DNA of 64,000 nt from an uncultured Chitinophaga sp. (GCF_946479755.1 NZ_CAMLHC010000009.1:1-64000); one strand, 5' to 3'. Positions 26,106-35,754 are shown, counted from the first letter of the stretch. Notes: a model not told the origin generated them from the letters alone. A program made the numbers and translations.

Positions 26106-28499
26106 ATGTGGAAAAACTACTTTAAGATAGCTGTTAAGAACCTGCTGAAACGCAAGTTGTACGCAGGTATCAATGTTTTCGGGCTGGCTACGGCTATCGC
26201 TTGTTTTGTATTATTATCCCTATACCTTGAAAATGAATGGACTTACGACCGGTGGTATAAAAATGTGACGGAGTTGTACCGTTTGCGTTTGGACTACGGC
26301 CAGAAAGGAGAGAAGCCGGTACAGACGGCCCTGACACCCAATATCCTGGCTACGGCCATTAAAGACCAGCCGGAGATAAAAAAGGTGGTGCGCGTGTACC
26401 ACCGCGATGTCAGCATCCGGTACGAAGACAAGAGCTGGAATGAAAAGCGGTTCCTTTATGCCGACGCCCCGTTCTTTCAGCTGTTTTCTTTCCCGCTGAA
26501 ATCCGGTAACGCAGCGACCGTGCTGAGCGGACCCGATATGGTGGTGATATCAGCGTCTATGGCGAAAAAGTATTTCGGAGACACCGACCCGGTGGGTAAA
26601 ACGCTGCTGATCAATGGTAAGCGCTCTTACCAGGTGACTGGCGTTGCAGCGGACGCCCCTTCCAATACACATCTCAAGTTCGACTTTGTGGCCAGCTACA
26701 GCACGTTACAACTGAAGGAGTATTGGGGTTCGGCTAATTACTACACCTATGTACAGGTACAGCATCCGGCGCAACTGGCAACGCTTCAGGCGAGCCTCAC
26801 CGCGCTGGCCCGGCAGCAGCTCAGCGACGAAGAGCGTAACAGCGGCGCCTCGCTGAATTTTGTACCCGAGCGTATGGCAGATATCCATCTGCACTCTGTT
26901 GCGGCGGATGTCACCGAAGAAAAAGGGGATATGCGCTACAATTATATTTTCGCGCTGATAGGAGGCATGTTGCTGATCATTGCCTGCGTTAACTTCATGA
27001 ACCTGGCCACGGCGCGGTCTACCGAGCGAAGCAGGGAAGTCGGGGTGCGTAAGGCGTTGGGCGCCCAGCGGGGACAGCTCTTCTGGCAGTTTATGATGGA
27101 GTCGGCACTGTTGACCGGCATTGCGTTGGGCATCGGGCTGCTGCTGGCGAAACTGCTGCTGCCTGCTTTCAACCAGCTGGCGGATGTGCAGTTACAGATG
27201 GGCGGCACCGGTGGCTACCGGATCTACCTGGTATTAGTGATCATTTTTGTCCTTGTCTCCTTTGTTACGGGAATTTATCCTGCACTGTTCCTGTCCGGGT
27301 TCAGACCGGTACAGGTGTTGAAAGGATCACAGACCGCCACGCCACAGGGTCGTGGCATCCGTCAGTCATTGGTGGTATTCCAGTTTGCGGCGTCTATCTT
27401 CTTCATTATCTGCACCCTTGTGGTGCAGCAGCAGATGCAATATATACAGCATAAGAAACTGGGCCTTGACCGCTCAGAGGTACTGGCGCTCAACGGCTTC
27501 AAAGGCGATGCGCAGGCGCTGGAATCCTTTAAGGGACGGCTATTGCAGCTCTCCGGGGTGACGCACGTTACTGCTTCTGCCGAATCGCCGGTAGATATTC
27601 AGGGTGGTTACAGCATAGATCATATAGAAGGCAGGGCGGCGTCTTATACCCTGAACATCAACGCGCTGCCAATAGAAAAAGATTACCTGAAAACACTGGG
27701 CATCGCCCTGTTGACCGGAGAAGACCTGACCAACGCAGATATTGCAGATATCCTGAAGGAGCCATCCGAAGCGCGGGCATATCACTTTTTCCTGAACGAG
27801 ACAGCGGTCAAAAAGCTGGGCTGGACGCCGGAAACTGCCGTGGGCAAGCGGATGATGCTCAACGGCCGCCAGGGCACCATAAAAGGGGTAATGAAAGACT
27901 TTCACTTTGCTTCCATGAAAAGCAAAATTGAGCCTATCGTGGTATTCCCGGAATACGACTGGTTCCACCAGATCTATGTAAAAACAGGCGGAAGCGATAA
28001 ACAACGGGTGATCGCCGCCATAGGCGCGCTTTGGAAAGAAGTGCAGCCGGCAACACCATATGATTATCATTTCCTGGACGATGACTTCAACCGGATGTAT
28101 AAATCAGAATACCGCGTAGGTGCTGTACTGGGTGTTTTTGCCACGCTGGTAATGGTAGTTTCCTGCCTGGGCTTACTGGGACTGGCGGCGCTGACAACGC
28201 AGCAACGGACACGGGAAATCGGTATCCGTAAAGTGCTGGGCGCCTCTGTGACCAATGTGGTGGCCATGTTGTCGAAAGATTTTATCAGGCTGGTGCTGCT
28301 GGCGTTGGCACTGGCCATGCCTGTGGCCTGGTATGTGGGCCACAACTGGCTGGATGCTTTTGCTTACCATGCTTCCCTGAGCGTATGGCTCTTCGTGGCG
28401 GCCGGCGCGCTGGCCATCGTAGTGGCCCTGCTGACGGTTAGCCTGCAGTCTGTGAAAACAGCCACCATGAATCCCGTAAAAAGCCTGAGAGCAGAATAA
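26106..28499 (+). CDS. FtsX/MacB-type ABC permease 4 of 5
   Basis: 797 residues with the standard two-half plan. Coupling motifs are REVGVRKALGA (about 309) and REIGIRKVLGA (about 702). It begins KNYFKIAVKNLLKRKLYAGIN, close to the starts of permeases 1, 3 and 5. It lies 28 bases after permease 3 and 11 bases before permease 5. No frameshift or lost TM is evident, so it should be functional. Confidence 0.93.
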   Translation: MWKNYFKIAVKNLLKRKLYAGINVFGLATAIACFVLLSLYLENEWTYDRWYKNVTELYRLRLDYGQKGEKPVQTALTPNILATAIKDQPEIKKVVRVYHRDVSIRYEDKSWNEKRFLYADAPFFQLFSFPLKSGNAATVLSGPDMVVISASMAKKYFGDTDPVGKTLLINGKRSYQVTGVAADAPSNTHLKFDFVASYSTLQLKEYWGSANYYTYVQVQHPAQLATLQASLTALARQQLSDEERNSGASLNFVPERMADIHLHSVAADVTEEKGDMRYNYIFALIGGMLLIIACVNFMNLATARSTERSREVGVRKALGAQRGQLFWQFMMESALLTGIALGIGLLLAKLLLPAFNQLADVQLQMGGTGGYRIYLVLVIIFVLVSFVTGIYPALFLSGFRPVQVLKGSQTATPQGRGIRQSLVVFQFAASIFFIICTLVVQQQMQYIQHKKLGLDRSEVLALNGFKGDAQALESFKGRLLQLSGVTHVTASAESPVDIQGGYSIDHIEGRAASYTLNINALPIEKDYLKTLGIALLTGEDLTNADIADILKEPSEARAYHFFLNETAVKKLGWTPETAVGKRMMLNGRQGTIKGVMKDFHFASMKSKIEPIVVFPEYDWFHQIYVKTGGSDKQRVIAAIGALWKEVQPATPYDYHFLDDDFNRMYKSEYRVGAVLGVFATLVMVVSCLGLLGLAALTTQQRTREIGIRKVLGASVTNVVAMLSKDFIRLVLLALALAMPVAWYVGHNWLDAFAYHASLSVWLFVAAGALAIVVALLTVSLQSVKTATMNPVKSLRAE

Positions 28500-28510
28500 A
28501 AAAGAGAACG

Positions 28511-30919
28511 ATGTTTAGAAACTATTTCCTTGTAGCAGTCAGAAATATATGGCGTAATAAAGTCTTCTCCCTGTTGAATATCCTGGGGCTGGTGACGGGT
28601 ATCAGCGCCGCACTGGTCGTGTATCTCGTGGTGTTTTACGAAGCAGGGTTCAACAAAGCGGTTGCCGACAGGGACCGTATTTTCCGGGTGGTGTCCACGA
28701 TCAGCTTTTCGGGAGACAGTATAAAGAATAACGGTGTACCCGTTCCCGTTATAACGGTAGCGAAGGAGAATGTGCCGCAGGTAGAAAACGCAGTGCAGTT
28801 TTTTATCAATAATACGACTGCCCGTATCACCGCGGAAGGCAAAGACTTTAAAAACAAAGAGGACATCATTTTTGCAGACAAGGGATATATGGACATGCTG
28901 GGATACGAGTGGCTGGGCGGAGATGCCGCCACCGCCTTGTCACAGCCGCTGTCGGTGGTGCTGACGCAGGAGCGCGCCCGTATTTATTTCCCCAACACGC
29001 CGGTGGCGCAGGTACTGGGAAAGCAAGTCCTTTATGATGACAGCATCAGGGTTACCGTAACCGGTGTTGTGAAAGACCTGAGCTACGATACAGATTTCTG
29101 GTTCAAAGAAATGATCTCGTTGTCTACGCTGCAAACCAATGCTACGTTAACGGAAGTTTACCTGGGCGACAACTGGCAGAGCATCAGCTCTTCCACCCAG
29201 CTGCTGGTCAAGCTCCGCCCCGCTGCCCGGCCGCAGGATGCGATCGCCATACTGGATAAGTATATATCGAAACATGACACCAAAGATTTTAAGACAGTAC
29301 TGTCGCTGCATCCGCTGAGCGATCTGCATTTTGACACAGGCTTTGAAGCTTACCGCCGCACCGCGAGCAAAAAGCAGCTGAATATTCTTTCCATGATAGC
29401 CGTGGCTTTGCTGGGGCTGGCGGTTATCAATTTTGTGAACCTGACAACGGCGCAGGCTTCCCGCAGAGCGAAGGAAACAGGCATCCGGAAAGCGATTGGT
29501 GGTACTACCGGGCAGCTGATCAAACAGTTCCTCGGGGAAACGATGATTCTCACTTTGCTGGCGGCTGTGCTGGCGCTGTTACTGGCTCCTCTGCTGATCC
29601 TCAGTTTTCATGCTTTCCTGCCGGACGACCTGCCTGTAACGCAATTATATACGGTACCGGTGTTGTCGTTTTTATTCCTGCTGGCGGTATTGGTGGCATT
29701 GATCGCCGGTATCTATCCGGCTTATGTGCTGGCGCGGTTCCAGCCGGTAGCGGTGCTCAAGTCCAATACAGGACATCGCGGCGGAAAGGTATGGGTGCGT
29801 CAGACGCTGACGGCAGTACAGTTCACCGTAGCGCAGTTTTTTGTCATCGCCACGCTGATTGTCAGCAAACAAATCAGTTTTTCCCTGAATAAAGACCTGG
29901 GCTTCCGCAAGAATGCCATCCTTACTGTTAACACGCCGCGGCGAGACCCCGATCAGGCCAAACGCAGGCAGCTGGAAGCGCGCGTGGCCGCCCTGCCGGA
30001 AGTAGACATGGTCAGCCTGTCAGCCAACACGCCGGTTATCAGCGGTACGGAGTCCACTATTTTAAAGTATAACAATGGCCGCCAGGAGGTAGATAAAACA
30101 GTAGAAGTGCGTTATGGCGACAGTAACTATGTTCCGCTGTACCAGCTTCGTTTGCTGGCCGGCAGGAACATTACCACCACCGATTCTGTGCGGGAGTGGT
30201 TGCTGAATGAGAAAGCGCTGGCAGCTTTTGGCTTTAAAAGGCCGCAGGATGCCGTTGGACAGGTGATAGAAGGACATCCGGTGGTAGGAGTGGTGGCCAA
30301 CTTCAGTGCGGCCAGCGTGCGCAGTGAGATCCCCGCTATGGCCATTGGCAGCGATGCGCTGAGGAGGCACCGGGTACTGCATGTACGGCTGCGTAATGCC
30401 GGAGAGGGAGGCGTAGTCTGGAAAAACGCCATCGCCGGTATGGAGAAAGCCTGGAAGGACATCTATCCGCGGGAGGAGTTCAGCTATGAATTCCTGGATA
30501 AAACCGTGGCCAATATGTACCGGCAGGAGCAGCGGATGGGCAACCTGCTGAACTGGTGTGCCGGTCTGGCTATTTTTATCAGTATCCTCGGGTTGTTAGG
30601 CCTGGTTATTTTTACCACCGACCAGCGTACCAAAGAAATAGGTATCCGCAAGGTGCTGGGCGCCACCGTATGGCAGGTAGTCCGTATGCTGACGACCGAC
30701 TTTATGAAGCCGGTACTGGTAGCCTTCCTGCTGGCGATCCCCTTGTCGTGGTGGATAATGAGCCAATGGCTGCAATCTTTTGTTTACCGCACCGGCCTTA
30801 CCTGGTGGGTGTTTGCCGCCGGCGGCGTGATCATGGCCCTGATGGCCCTGGGCGCCATGAGCCTGAAGACAGTGCGGGCAGCCCTTAGTAATCCGGTCAA
30901 TACTTTAAAAACTGAATAA
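28511..30919 (+). CDS. FtsX/MacB-type ABC permease 5 of 5
   Basis: 802 residues, two halves, about eight TMs. The first coupling motif is altered to KETGIRKAIGG (about 319), while the second is a normal KEIGIRKVLGA (about 708). The periplasmic domains are distinct, with more Lys/Asp-rich loops (for example KDFKNKEDIIFADKG). A hairpin at 30925-30957 separates it from the second ATPase, which follows after 74 bases. The altered first motif might favour pairing with the unusual second ATPase. That is speculation. Confidence 0.93.
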   Translation: MFRNYFLVAVRNIWRNKVFSLLNILGLVTGISAALVVYLVVFYEAGFNKAVADRDRIFRVVSTISFSGDSIKNNGVPVPVITVAKENVPQVENAVQFFINNTTARITAEGKDFKNKEDIIFADKGYMDMLGYEWLGGDAATALSQPLSVVLTQERARIYFPNTPVAQVLGKQVLYDDSIRVTVTGVVKDLSYDTDFWFKEMISLSTLQTNATLTEVYLGDNWQSISSSTQLLVKLRPAARPQDAIAILDKYISKHDTKDFKTVLSLHPLSDLHFDTGFEAYRRTASKKQLNILSMIAVALLGLAVINFVNLTTAQASRRAKETGIRKAIGGTTGQLIKQFLGETMILTLLAAVLALLLAPLLILSFHAFLPDDLPVTQLYTVPVLSFLFLLAVLVALIAGIYPAYVLARFQPVAVLKSNTGHRGGKVWVRQTLTAVQFTVAQFFVIATLIVSKQISFSLNKDLGFRKNAILTVNTPRRDPDQAKRRQLEARVAALPEVDMVSLSANTPVISGTESTILKYNNGRQEVDKTVEVRYGDSNYVPLYQLRLLAGRNITTTDSVREWLLNEKALAAFGFKRPQDAVGQVIEGHPVVGVVANFSAASVRSEIPAMAIGSDALRRHRVLHVRLRNAGEGGVVWKNAIAGMEKAWKDIYPREEFSYEFLDKTVANMYRQEQRMGNLLNWCAGLAIFISILGLLGLVIFTTDQRTKEIGIRKVLGATVWQVVRMLTTDFMKPVLVAFLLAIPLSWWIMSQWLQSFVYRTGLTWWVFAAGGVIMALMALGAMSLKTVRAALSNPVNTLKTE

Positions 30920-30924
30920 AAAGA

Positions 30925-30957
30925 TCCGGTGAAATGAACTTATATTGCTTCACCGGA
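30925..30957 (+). other. Intercistronic hairpin before the second ATPase
   Basis: TCCGGTGAA (30925-30933) pairs with TTCACCGGA (30949-30957) around a 15-base loop. AAAATTG follows, with no T-run, so an mRNA stabilising or processing stem is more likely than a terminator. Confidence 0.55.
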
Positions 30958-30993
30958 AAATTGTAAGCAAGTCCAAATTCAAAAAAAATTATC

Positions 30994-31659
30994 ATGATAG
31001 AACTGCAGAAAATATCCAAGCATTACCCGGTAGGATTTGGTAAAAACGAGATCCTGAAAGACGTGGACCTGACGATCAGGGAGGGCGAATTTGTGTCCAT
31101 TATGGGACCTTCCGGATCCGGTAAGTCAACCTTGCTGCATATTCTGGGACTGCTGGAGGAACCTTCTGCCGGGCAATATCTCTTTCAGGGAGAGCGGGTA
31201 GATAAAATGAATGAGAAAAAACGGACGCAGTTGCACCGTGGTGCTATTGGTTTTGTGTTCCAGGCTTATCACCTGATCGATGAGCTGACCGTCTATGAAA
31301 ACATCGAGACGCCGCTTTTATATAAAAACCTTTCCGGGTCTGAAAGAAAGAGCAAGGTGGCAGATGTGTTGGACCGGTTTAATATGGTGGCTAAAAAAGA
31401 TCTTTTCCCCAACCAGCTCTCCGGCGGCCAGCAACAGTTGGTGGGCATTGCCCGCGCCATCGTGGCCGAACCGAGGGTGATACTGGCGGACGAACCCACC
31501 GGTAACCTGCATTCGGACCAGGCGAAGGTGATCATGGAACTTTTTAAACAACTCAATGACCAGGATAAAATAACCATTGTACAGGTGACCCACTCTGACC
31601 TGAATGCTACCTATGGCAACCGGATTATCCAGATCCGGGACGGGCATATACAGGGGTAA
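30994..31659 (+). CDS. ABC transporter ATPase (LolD/MacB-type), second copy
   Basis: 221 residues. Walker [10 protein letters not shown] (about 38-46), Q-loop region [22 protein letters not shown] and H-loop QVTHSD are intact. Two positions are unusual. The signature reads [14 protein letters not shown] (Leu where Arg is usual), and the D-loop reads GNLHS where LolD/MacB proteins have GNLDS. Both matter at the ATP-sandwich dimer interface, so activity may be reduced, or it may work only as a heterodimer with the first ATPase. It follows permease 5 by 74 bases. Confidence 0.94.
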   Translation: MIELQKISKHYPVGFGKNEILKDVDLTIREGEFVSIMGPSGSGKSTLLHILGLLEEPSAGQYLFQGERVDKMNEKKRTQLHRGAIGFVFQAYHLIDELTVYENIETPLLYKNLSGSERKSKVADVLDRFNMVAKKDLFPNQLSGGQQQLVGIARAIVAEPRVILADEPTGNLHSDQAKVIMELFKQLNDQDKITIVQVTHSDLNATYGNRIIQIRDGHIQG

Positions 31660-31723
31660 CGACAGATGGTGCTCTTAATCAGTATTAATCTCCAAAAAAA
31701 AGATTATGTTGTATACGCATGGC

Positions 31724-31747
31724 GTTGGGTATGACACCATACCTAAC
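31724..31747 (+). other. Hairpin upstream of the TolC-type gene
   Basis: 10-bp arms (31724-31733 with 31738-31747, one G-U pair) close a 4-base ACAC loop. AAAATTTTG follows. It lies in the 154-base gap after ATPase 2 and inside the in-frame extension upstream of ATG 31814, so that extension is probably leader RNA. Confidence 0.5.
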
Positions 31748-31813
31748 AAAATTTTGCCTTCTATCAAGAAGCGAGGAAAACTATCCTTACATTTATTATA
31801 TTTTTGGCCTGTT

Positions 31814-33175
31814 ATGAGAATATCCCAAATCGCAGGATTTTTCCTGTTCTTCTGCTTCTTTGCTAATATAACCCCGGCTGTAGCGCAGGATACGTGGAGT
31901 TTGAAACGCTGTGTGGACTATGCAATGGAACACAGCATCACTGTAAGACAACAGGAGGTGCAAAAACGGCTCGCAGACCTTACCCTGCAACAAAGCCGTC
32001 TCAGTATGATACCCGGCTTCTCCGGTAACGTTAATGCCTCGTATTCTGATGGTAGGATCAACAGTATCCAGGATAACCAATATATTAATCAGTCCGTCTT
32101 CAACGCCAACGGTCAATTGACCATGGGCGGAGATCTTTTTAACTGGTTTTCCAAGCAAAATACGATTGCGGCTAACAGGCTGGATGCGGAATCTAACAGT
32201 TTCCTGCTGCAAAAAGCCCGTAATGACCTCGCTTTTAATGTTGCAACAGCTTTTTTGCAAATTCTGTTGAAAAATGAACAGGTAAAAGTGAACGAAGTAC
32301 AGGTAAAGCAGACCCTGTCTAATCTTGACAATACTAAGAAACTGGTAATTGCAGGCTCTGTTCCGGAAAGTAACCAGGCAGATCTGGAAGCGCAACTGGC
32401 GCAGGACAGTACCAACCTGGTGACAGCCAAGAATGACGTAATTTTGGCTATCTTACAGATGAAGGCTTATCTGAACCTCGGTTTTGAAATCCCCTTTGTA
32501 CCAGAGATCCCGGAGAACATCGCCACGCTGTCGATGACCCCCCTGGGTGAAATGGACCCGGAAATGGTGTATAGCGCAGCATTGACCAGCTACCCACTGG
32601 TGAAATCCGATGAACTGAGAATAAAAAGCGCGGACAGGGCGTTAAGAGCTGCAAAAGGACAATTGTACCCAACGCTGACAATAGGAGGAGGGTTAAGTAC
32701 TGGTTATGCCAATAACTATTACGAAGATCCACTGACACAGACCAAGTTGATACCCTTCAGTAAGCAGATCGAGAATACGTTCAATAAAAATATCGGACTT
32801 GGGTTAAAGATCCCGATTTTTAGCGGCTGGCAGCAGAGGACGGCCGTCGCTAAAGCAAGGGTAAATGTTTACAACTTAGAACTGAGCCGCGACCTTGATA
32901 ATCAGAAACTGCGGCAGGACATTTATACCGCCCATGCCAACGCGGTGGCCGCCCTGCAGAAATTCAACGCTTCCTCTACCGGCGTAATGGCCGCCCAGAA
33001 AGCGTATGACTTCGCCACCAAACGCTTTAACCTTGGATTAATGAACACCATTGATTATATCACAACGCAAACCAGATTGTTCAAAGCCCAGATTGATAAA
33101 GTCTCGGCGCAGTACGACTACATTTTTAAAATGAAATTGCTGGAGTTCTACCGGGACCAGAGAATATCCCTGTAG
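31814..33175 (+). CDS. TolC-family outer-membrane efflux protein
   Basis: Start at ATG 31814 (453 aa), which gives a proper signal peptide MRISQIAGFFLFFCFF ending at AVAQ. An earlier in-frame ATG (31706) would bury it. The mature protein has the two OEP repeats of long alpha-helical hairpins: WSLKRCVDYAMEHSITVRQQEVQ near the start, then NEVQVKQTLSNLDNTKKLV, PLVKSDELRIKSADRALRAAKGQLYPTL and FNLGLMNTIDYITTQTRLF. It forms the outer-membrane exit duct for a tripartite system. It is followed after 23 bases by the second adaptor, so the pair could serve one or several of the five permeases. Confidence 0.94.
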   Translation: MRISQIAGFFLFFCFFANITPAVAQDTWSLKRCVDYAMEHSITVRQQEVQKRLADLTLQQSRLSMIPGFSGNVNASYSDGRINSIQDNQYINQSVFNANGQLTMGGDLFNWFSKQNTIAANRLDAESNSFLLQKARNDLAFNVATAFLQILLKNEQVKVNEVQVKQTLSNLDNTKKLVIAGSVPESNQADLEAQLAQDSTNLVTAKNDVILAILQMKAYLNLGFEIPFVPEIPENIATLSMTPLGEMDPEMVYSAALTSYPLVKSDELRIKSADRALRAAKGQLYPTLTIGGGLSTGYANNYYEDPLTQTKLIPFSKQIENTFNKNIGLGLKIPIFSGWQQRTAVAKARVNVYNLELSRDLDNQKLRQDIYTAHANAVAALQKFNASSTGVMAAQKAYDFATKRFNLGLMNTIDYITTQTRLFKAQIDKVSAQYDYIFKMKLLEFYRDQRISL

Positions 33176-33198
33176 AAGGCCGGGAAATAAATTGCTTT

Positions 33199-34560
33199 AT
33201 GAAGAATAAAAAGACCCTCATTTGGCTCACGGGCTTAGGTTTACTTGTTATTTTGCTCATTGTTTTAAAGGCGTCAGGCGTTATCGGTAAAGAAGAAGCA
33301 CTGAATGTAGCGGCTGATAAAGCGGAAAAAAAGAACATCATTGAGGTGGTAACCGCCAGTGGCAAAATTTATCCCGAAATAGAAGTAAAAGTAAGCTCCG
33401 ACGTATCGGGCGAAATTACAGAGCTGACAGTACTTGAAGGAGATACTGTAGCAAGAGGCCAGGTACTGGCCCGTATTTACGGAGATATTTACGGTTCTAT
33501 GGTGGACAAAGCCATGGCTTCCGTTAGTCAGTCGCAGGCGCAGCTGGCCAACACCGCTGCTGCTTTAAATTCCTACAAAGCCCGCCTTGACCAGAATAAG
33601 GCCGCTTATCTTCGTAATAAAGAACTGCTTTCCCAGAAAGTGATCTCCCGCTCAGAGTTTGAAACCAGCGAAGCTACTTTCCTTGCTTCACAGGCGGATT
33701 ACAACGCGGCGGTGCAACAGATCAACAGCAGCAAGTTTGGCGTGCAGAGTGCGCAGGCCAATCTGAAAGAAGCCAATAAAAACCTCGGTCGTACCACCAT
33801 CGTAGCACCCATGAACGGTATCGTTTCCCTGCTCAATGTAAAGAAAGGGGAACGCGTGGTAGGTACCGCCCAGATGACCGGTACCGAAATGCTGCGTATC
33901 GCTGATCTGAGCCGTATGGAAGTACAGGTGGACGTTGGAGAGAACGACGTTCCTAAAGTAAAATATGGTGATACCGCTATCATTGAGGTAGACGCCTACA
34001 ACAACCGTCGTTTTAAAGGGGTGGTGACCCAGATCGCCAGCTCCAGCAAAGGCGCGGCAACAGCTACCACTACCACTGCCTCTTCAGCGGAACAGGTGAC
34101 CAGCTATATTGTGCATATCCGCATCCTGCCGGAATCCTATGCCGATCTGATCAATCCTGCCCGGCACAAAGCATTTCCTTTCCGCCCCGGTATGAGCGCC
34201 AGCGTGGATATACAGACCCGCCATGAAAACAATGTGCTGGCTATACCCATCAACGCTGTTACTACCCGCGATGCGGACTCCACTAAGAAAGAAGAGAAAA
34301 AACCGGATAACGAAAATACCAATAAGAACACTGCAGAGCTGAACGAAGTAGTGTTTGTATTGCAGAAAGACAACACCGTGAAAATGGTGCCTGTGAAAAC
34401 CGGTGTACAGGACGACGCCAATATCCAGGTCCTATCCGGCTTACAGGAAGGAGACCAGGTGATCAGCGCACCTTACAGCGCCGTGTCCCGCACCCTGAAT
34501 AACGGTAAAAAGGTAAAGGTGGTGCCGAAAGACAAACTTTTTGAAGGGCAGAACAAGTAG
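33199..34560 (+). CDS. Periplasmic adaptor subunit (MacA/RND type), second copy
   Basis: 453 residues. One N-terminal membrane helix (about 8-25), lipoyl half (VKVSSDVSGEITELTVLEGDTV), coiled-coil hairpin (about 100-195), second lipoyl half (TTIVAPMNGIVSLLNVKKGERV), beta-barrel and membrane-proximal domain. A Lys/Asn/Glu-rich insert near 355-375 (STKKEEKKPDNENTNKNT) interrupts the C-terminal part. It differs from the first adaptor in length and linker, so the two are not a recent duplication. It ends at a large palindromic repeat whose first base is the last base of its stop codon. Confidence 0.93.
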   Translation: MKNKKTLIWLTGLGLLVILLIVLKASGVIGKEEALNVAADKAEKKNIIEVVTASGKIYPEIEVKVSSDVSGEITELTVLEGDTVARGQVLARIYGDIYGSMVDKAMASVSQSQAQLANTAAALNSYKARLDQNKAAYLRNKELLSQKVISRSEFETSEATFLASQADYNAAVQQINSSKFGVQSAQANLKEANKNLGRTTIVAPMNGIVSLLNVKKGERVVGTAQMTGTEMLRIADLSRMEVQVDVGENDVPKVKYGDTAIIEVDAYNNRRFKGVVTQIASSSKGAATATTTTASSAEQVTSYIVHIRILPESYADLINPARHKAFPFRPGMSASVDIQTRHENNVLAIPINAVTTRDADSTKKEEKKPDNENTNKNTAELNEVVFVLQKDNTVKMVPVKTGVQDDANIQVLSGLQEGDQVISAPYSAVSRTLNNGKKVKVVPKDKLFEGQNK

Positions 34561-34695
34561 GCACGTAAAGACATAAAAGTTAGCAAAGAACGCAAAGGTT
34601 TTGCTGACCATGTAAGAAAGCAAAGGAGCGAAGATCATGATCTTCGCTCCTTTGCTTTCTTACTAAATAAGGGCTGCTTTGCGCCTTTGCGTGCC
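34560..34695. repeat. 136-bp nested palindromic element
   Basis: The core 34612-34663 is a perfect 52-bp palindrome with no unpaired loop. Outer arms 34560-34570 and 34685-34695 (GGCACGTAAAG with one mismatch) enclose it. The motif GCAAAG recurs on the left and CTTTGC on the right. It fits a REP/MITE-like dispersed intergenic element and may also act as a terminator for the export cluster. No coding potential. Confidence 0.75.
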
Positions 34696-34725
34696 GGATT
34701 TCCTATCTTGCGTAAAATTAGCATT

Positions 34726-35754
34726 GTGAGCAAGGAGAATCGCATTGGTATTATCGGCAGTGGCAGTTGGGCCACTGCATTGGCCAAGATACTGACAGAC
34801 AATGGACAGCATATCCACTGGTGGATCCGCAATGAAGATACCATCCGGCATATGCAGCAACGTCATCATAACAAACATTACCTGACTTCCGTGTATTTTG
34901 ATACCAGCCTGTTGTCACTCAGCAGCGATGTGCGTGCTGTGGTAGCGGCTTGTGATGAGCTGGTGCTGGCGGTCCCTTCGGCGTTCCTGACACACGTGCT
35001 GGAGCAGCTGCCTGCTTCGGCGCTGGAAGGCAAGAAGGTGATTTCAGCCATTAAAGGATTGGTGCCAGGCAATAACCAGCTGATCAACGAGTACCTGGAA
35101 GAACGTTTCCAGCTGCCGTCAGCGCATTATTTCACGATTACCGGTCCTTGCCATGCAGAGGAAGTAGCCAATGAAAAGCTGTCCTACCTTACTTTTTCCG
35201 GCGTACACCAGGAGGCTGCGCAGGCTATTGCTGATAAGTTTACCGGCAGCTATTTACAGACAATCGTTAATACAGATATGATTGGCGTGCAGCTGGCGGC
35301 GGTGATGAAAAATATCTATGCGCTGGGAGCGGGGATTGCACACGGACTGGAATATGGCGATAATTTTCTGAGTGTGTATATCACCAACTGCTTCCGGGAG
35401 ATGCAGGCTTTCCTGGAGCAATATGAGGCACAGAAAGCGGAGCAGCGGGGCAGCGAACCCATGGTGCATAACTACAGCGCCAGCGCTTACCTGGGCGACC
35501 TGCTGGTGACCTGTTATTCCCTGCACAGCAGGAACCGGACTTTCGGAAACATGATCGGGAAAGGCTACTCTGTTAAAGCAGCGCAGCTGGAGCTGAATAT
35601 GATTGCAGAAGGGTATTATGCCAGCAAATGCATGTATGAGATGAACAAGGAAATAGGAGCCGTAATGCCTGTTGCCCAGGCGGTGTATGCAGTATTATGG
35701 CAGCAGGTGCATCCGTCTGAAGCTTTCCTCTCACTGGAGAAAGGATTTATCTGA
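34726..35754 (+). CDS. gpsA: Glycerol-3-phosphate dehydrogenase [NAD(P)+]
   Basis: Makes sn-glycerol-3-phosphate from DHAP for phospholipid synthesis. I choose GTG 34726 (342 aa), giving SKENRIGIIGSGSWATALAKIL with the Rossmann GxGxxA loop right at the start. The longer TTG 34687 frame begins inside the palindromic element. A -7-like TATCTTGC lies at 34704-34711, 15 bases before the GTG. Other features are SAIKGLVP, FTITGPCHAEEVA, VQLAAVMKNIYALGAGIAHGL and the substrate-binding helix SVKAAQLELNMIAEGYYASK. Length is normal. Confidence 0.95.
   Translation: MSKENRIGIIGSGSWATALAKILTDNGQHIHWWIRNEDTIRHMQQRHHNKHYLTSVYFDTSLLSLSSDVRAVVAACDELVLAVPSAFLTHVLEQLPASALEGKKVISAIKGLVPGNNQLINEYLEERFQLPSAHYFTITGPCHAEEVANEKLSYLTFSGVHQEAAQAIADKFTGSYLQTIVNTDMIGVQLAAVMKNIYALGAGIAHGLEYGDNFLSVYITNCFREMQAFLEQYEAQKAEQRGSEPMVHNYSASAYLGDLLVTCYSLHSRNRTFGNMIGKGYSVKAAQLELNMIAEGYYASKCMYEMNKEIGAVMPVAQAVYAVLWQQVHPSEAFLSLEKGFI

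Noticed and set aside
18778..30919. Possibility that some of the five permeases are pseudogenes from recent duplication
   Set aside because: All five are full length with both coupling motifs and no internal stops, and their periplasmic parts are too different for a recent duplication.
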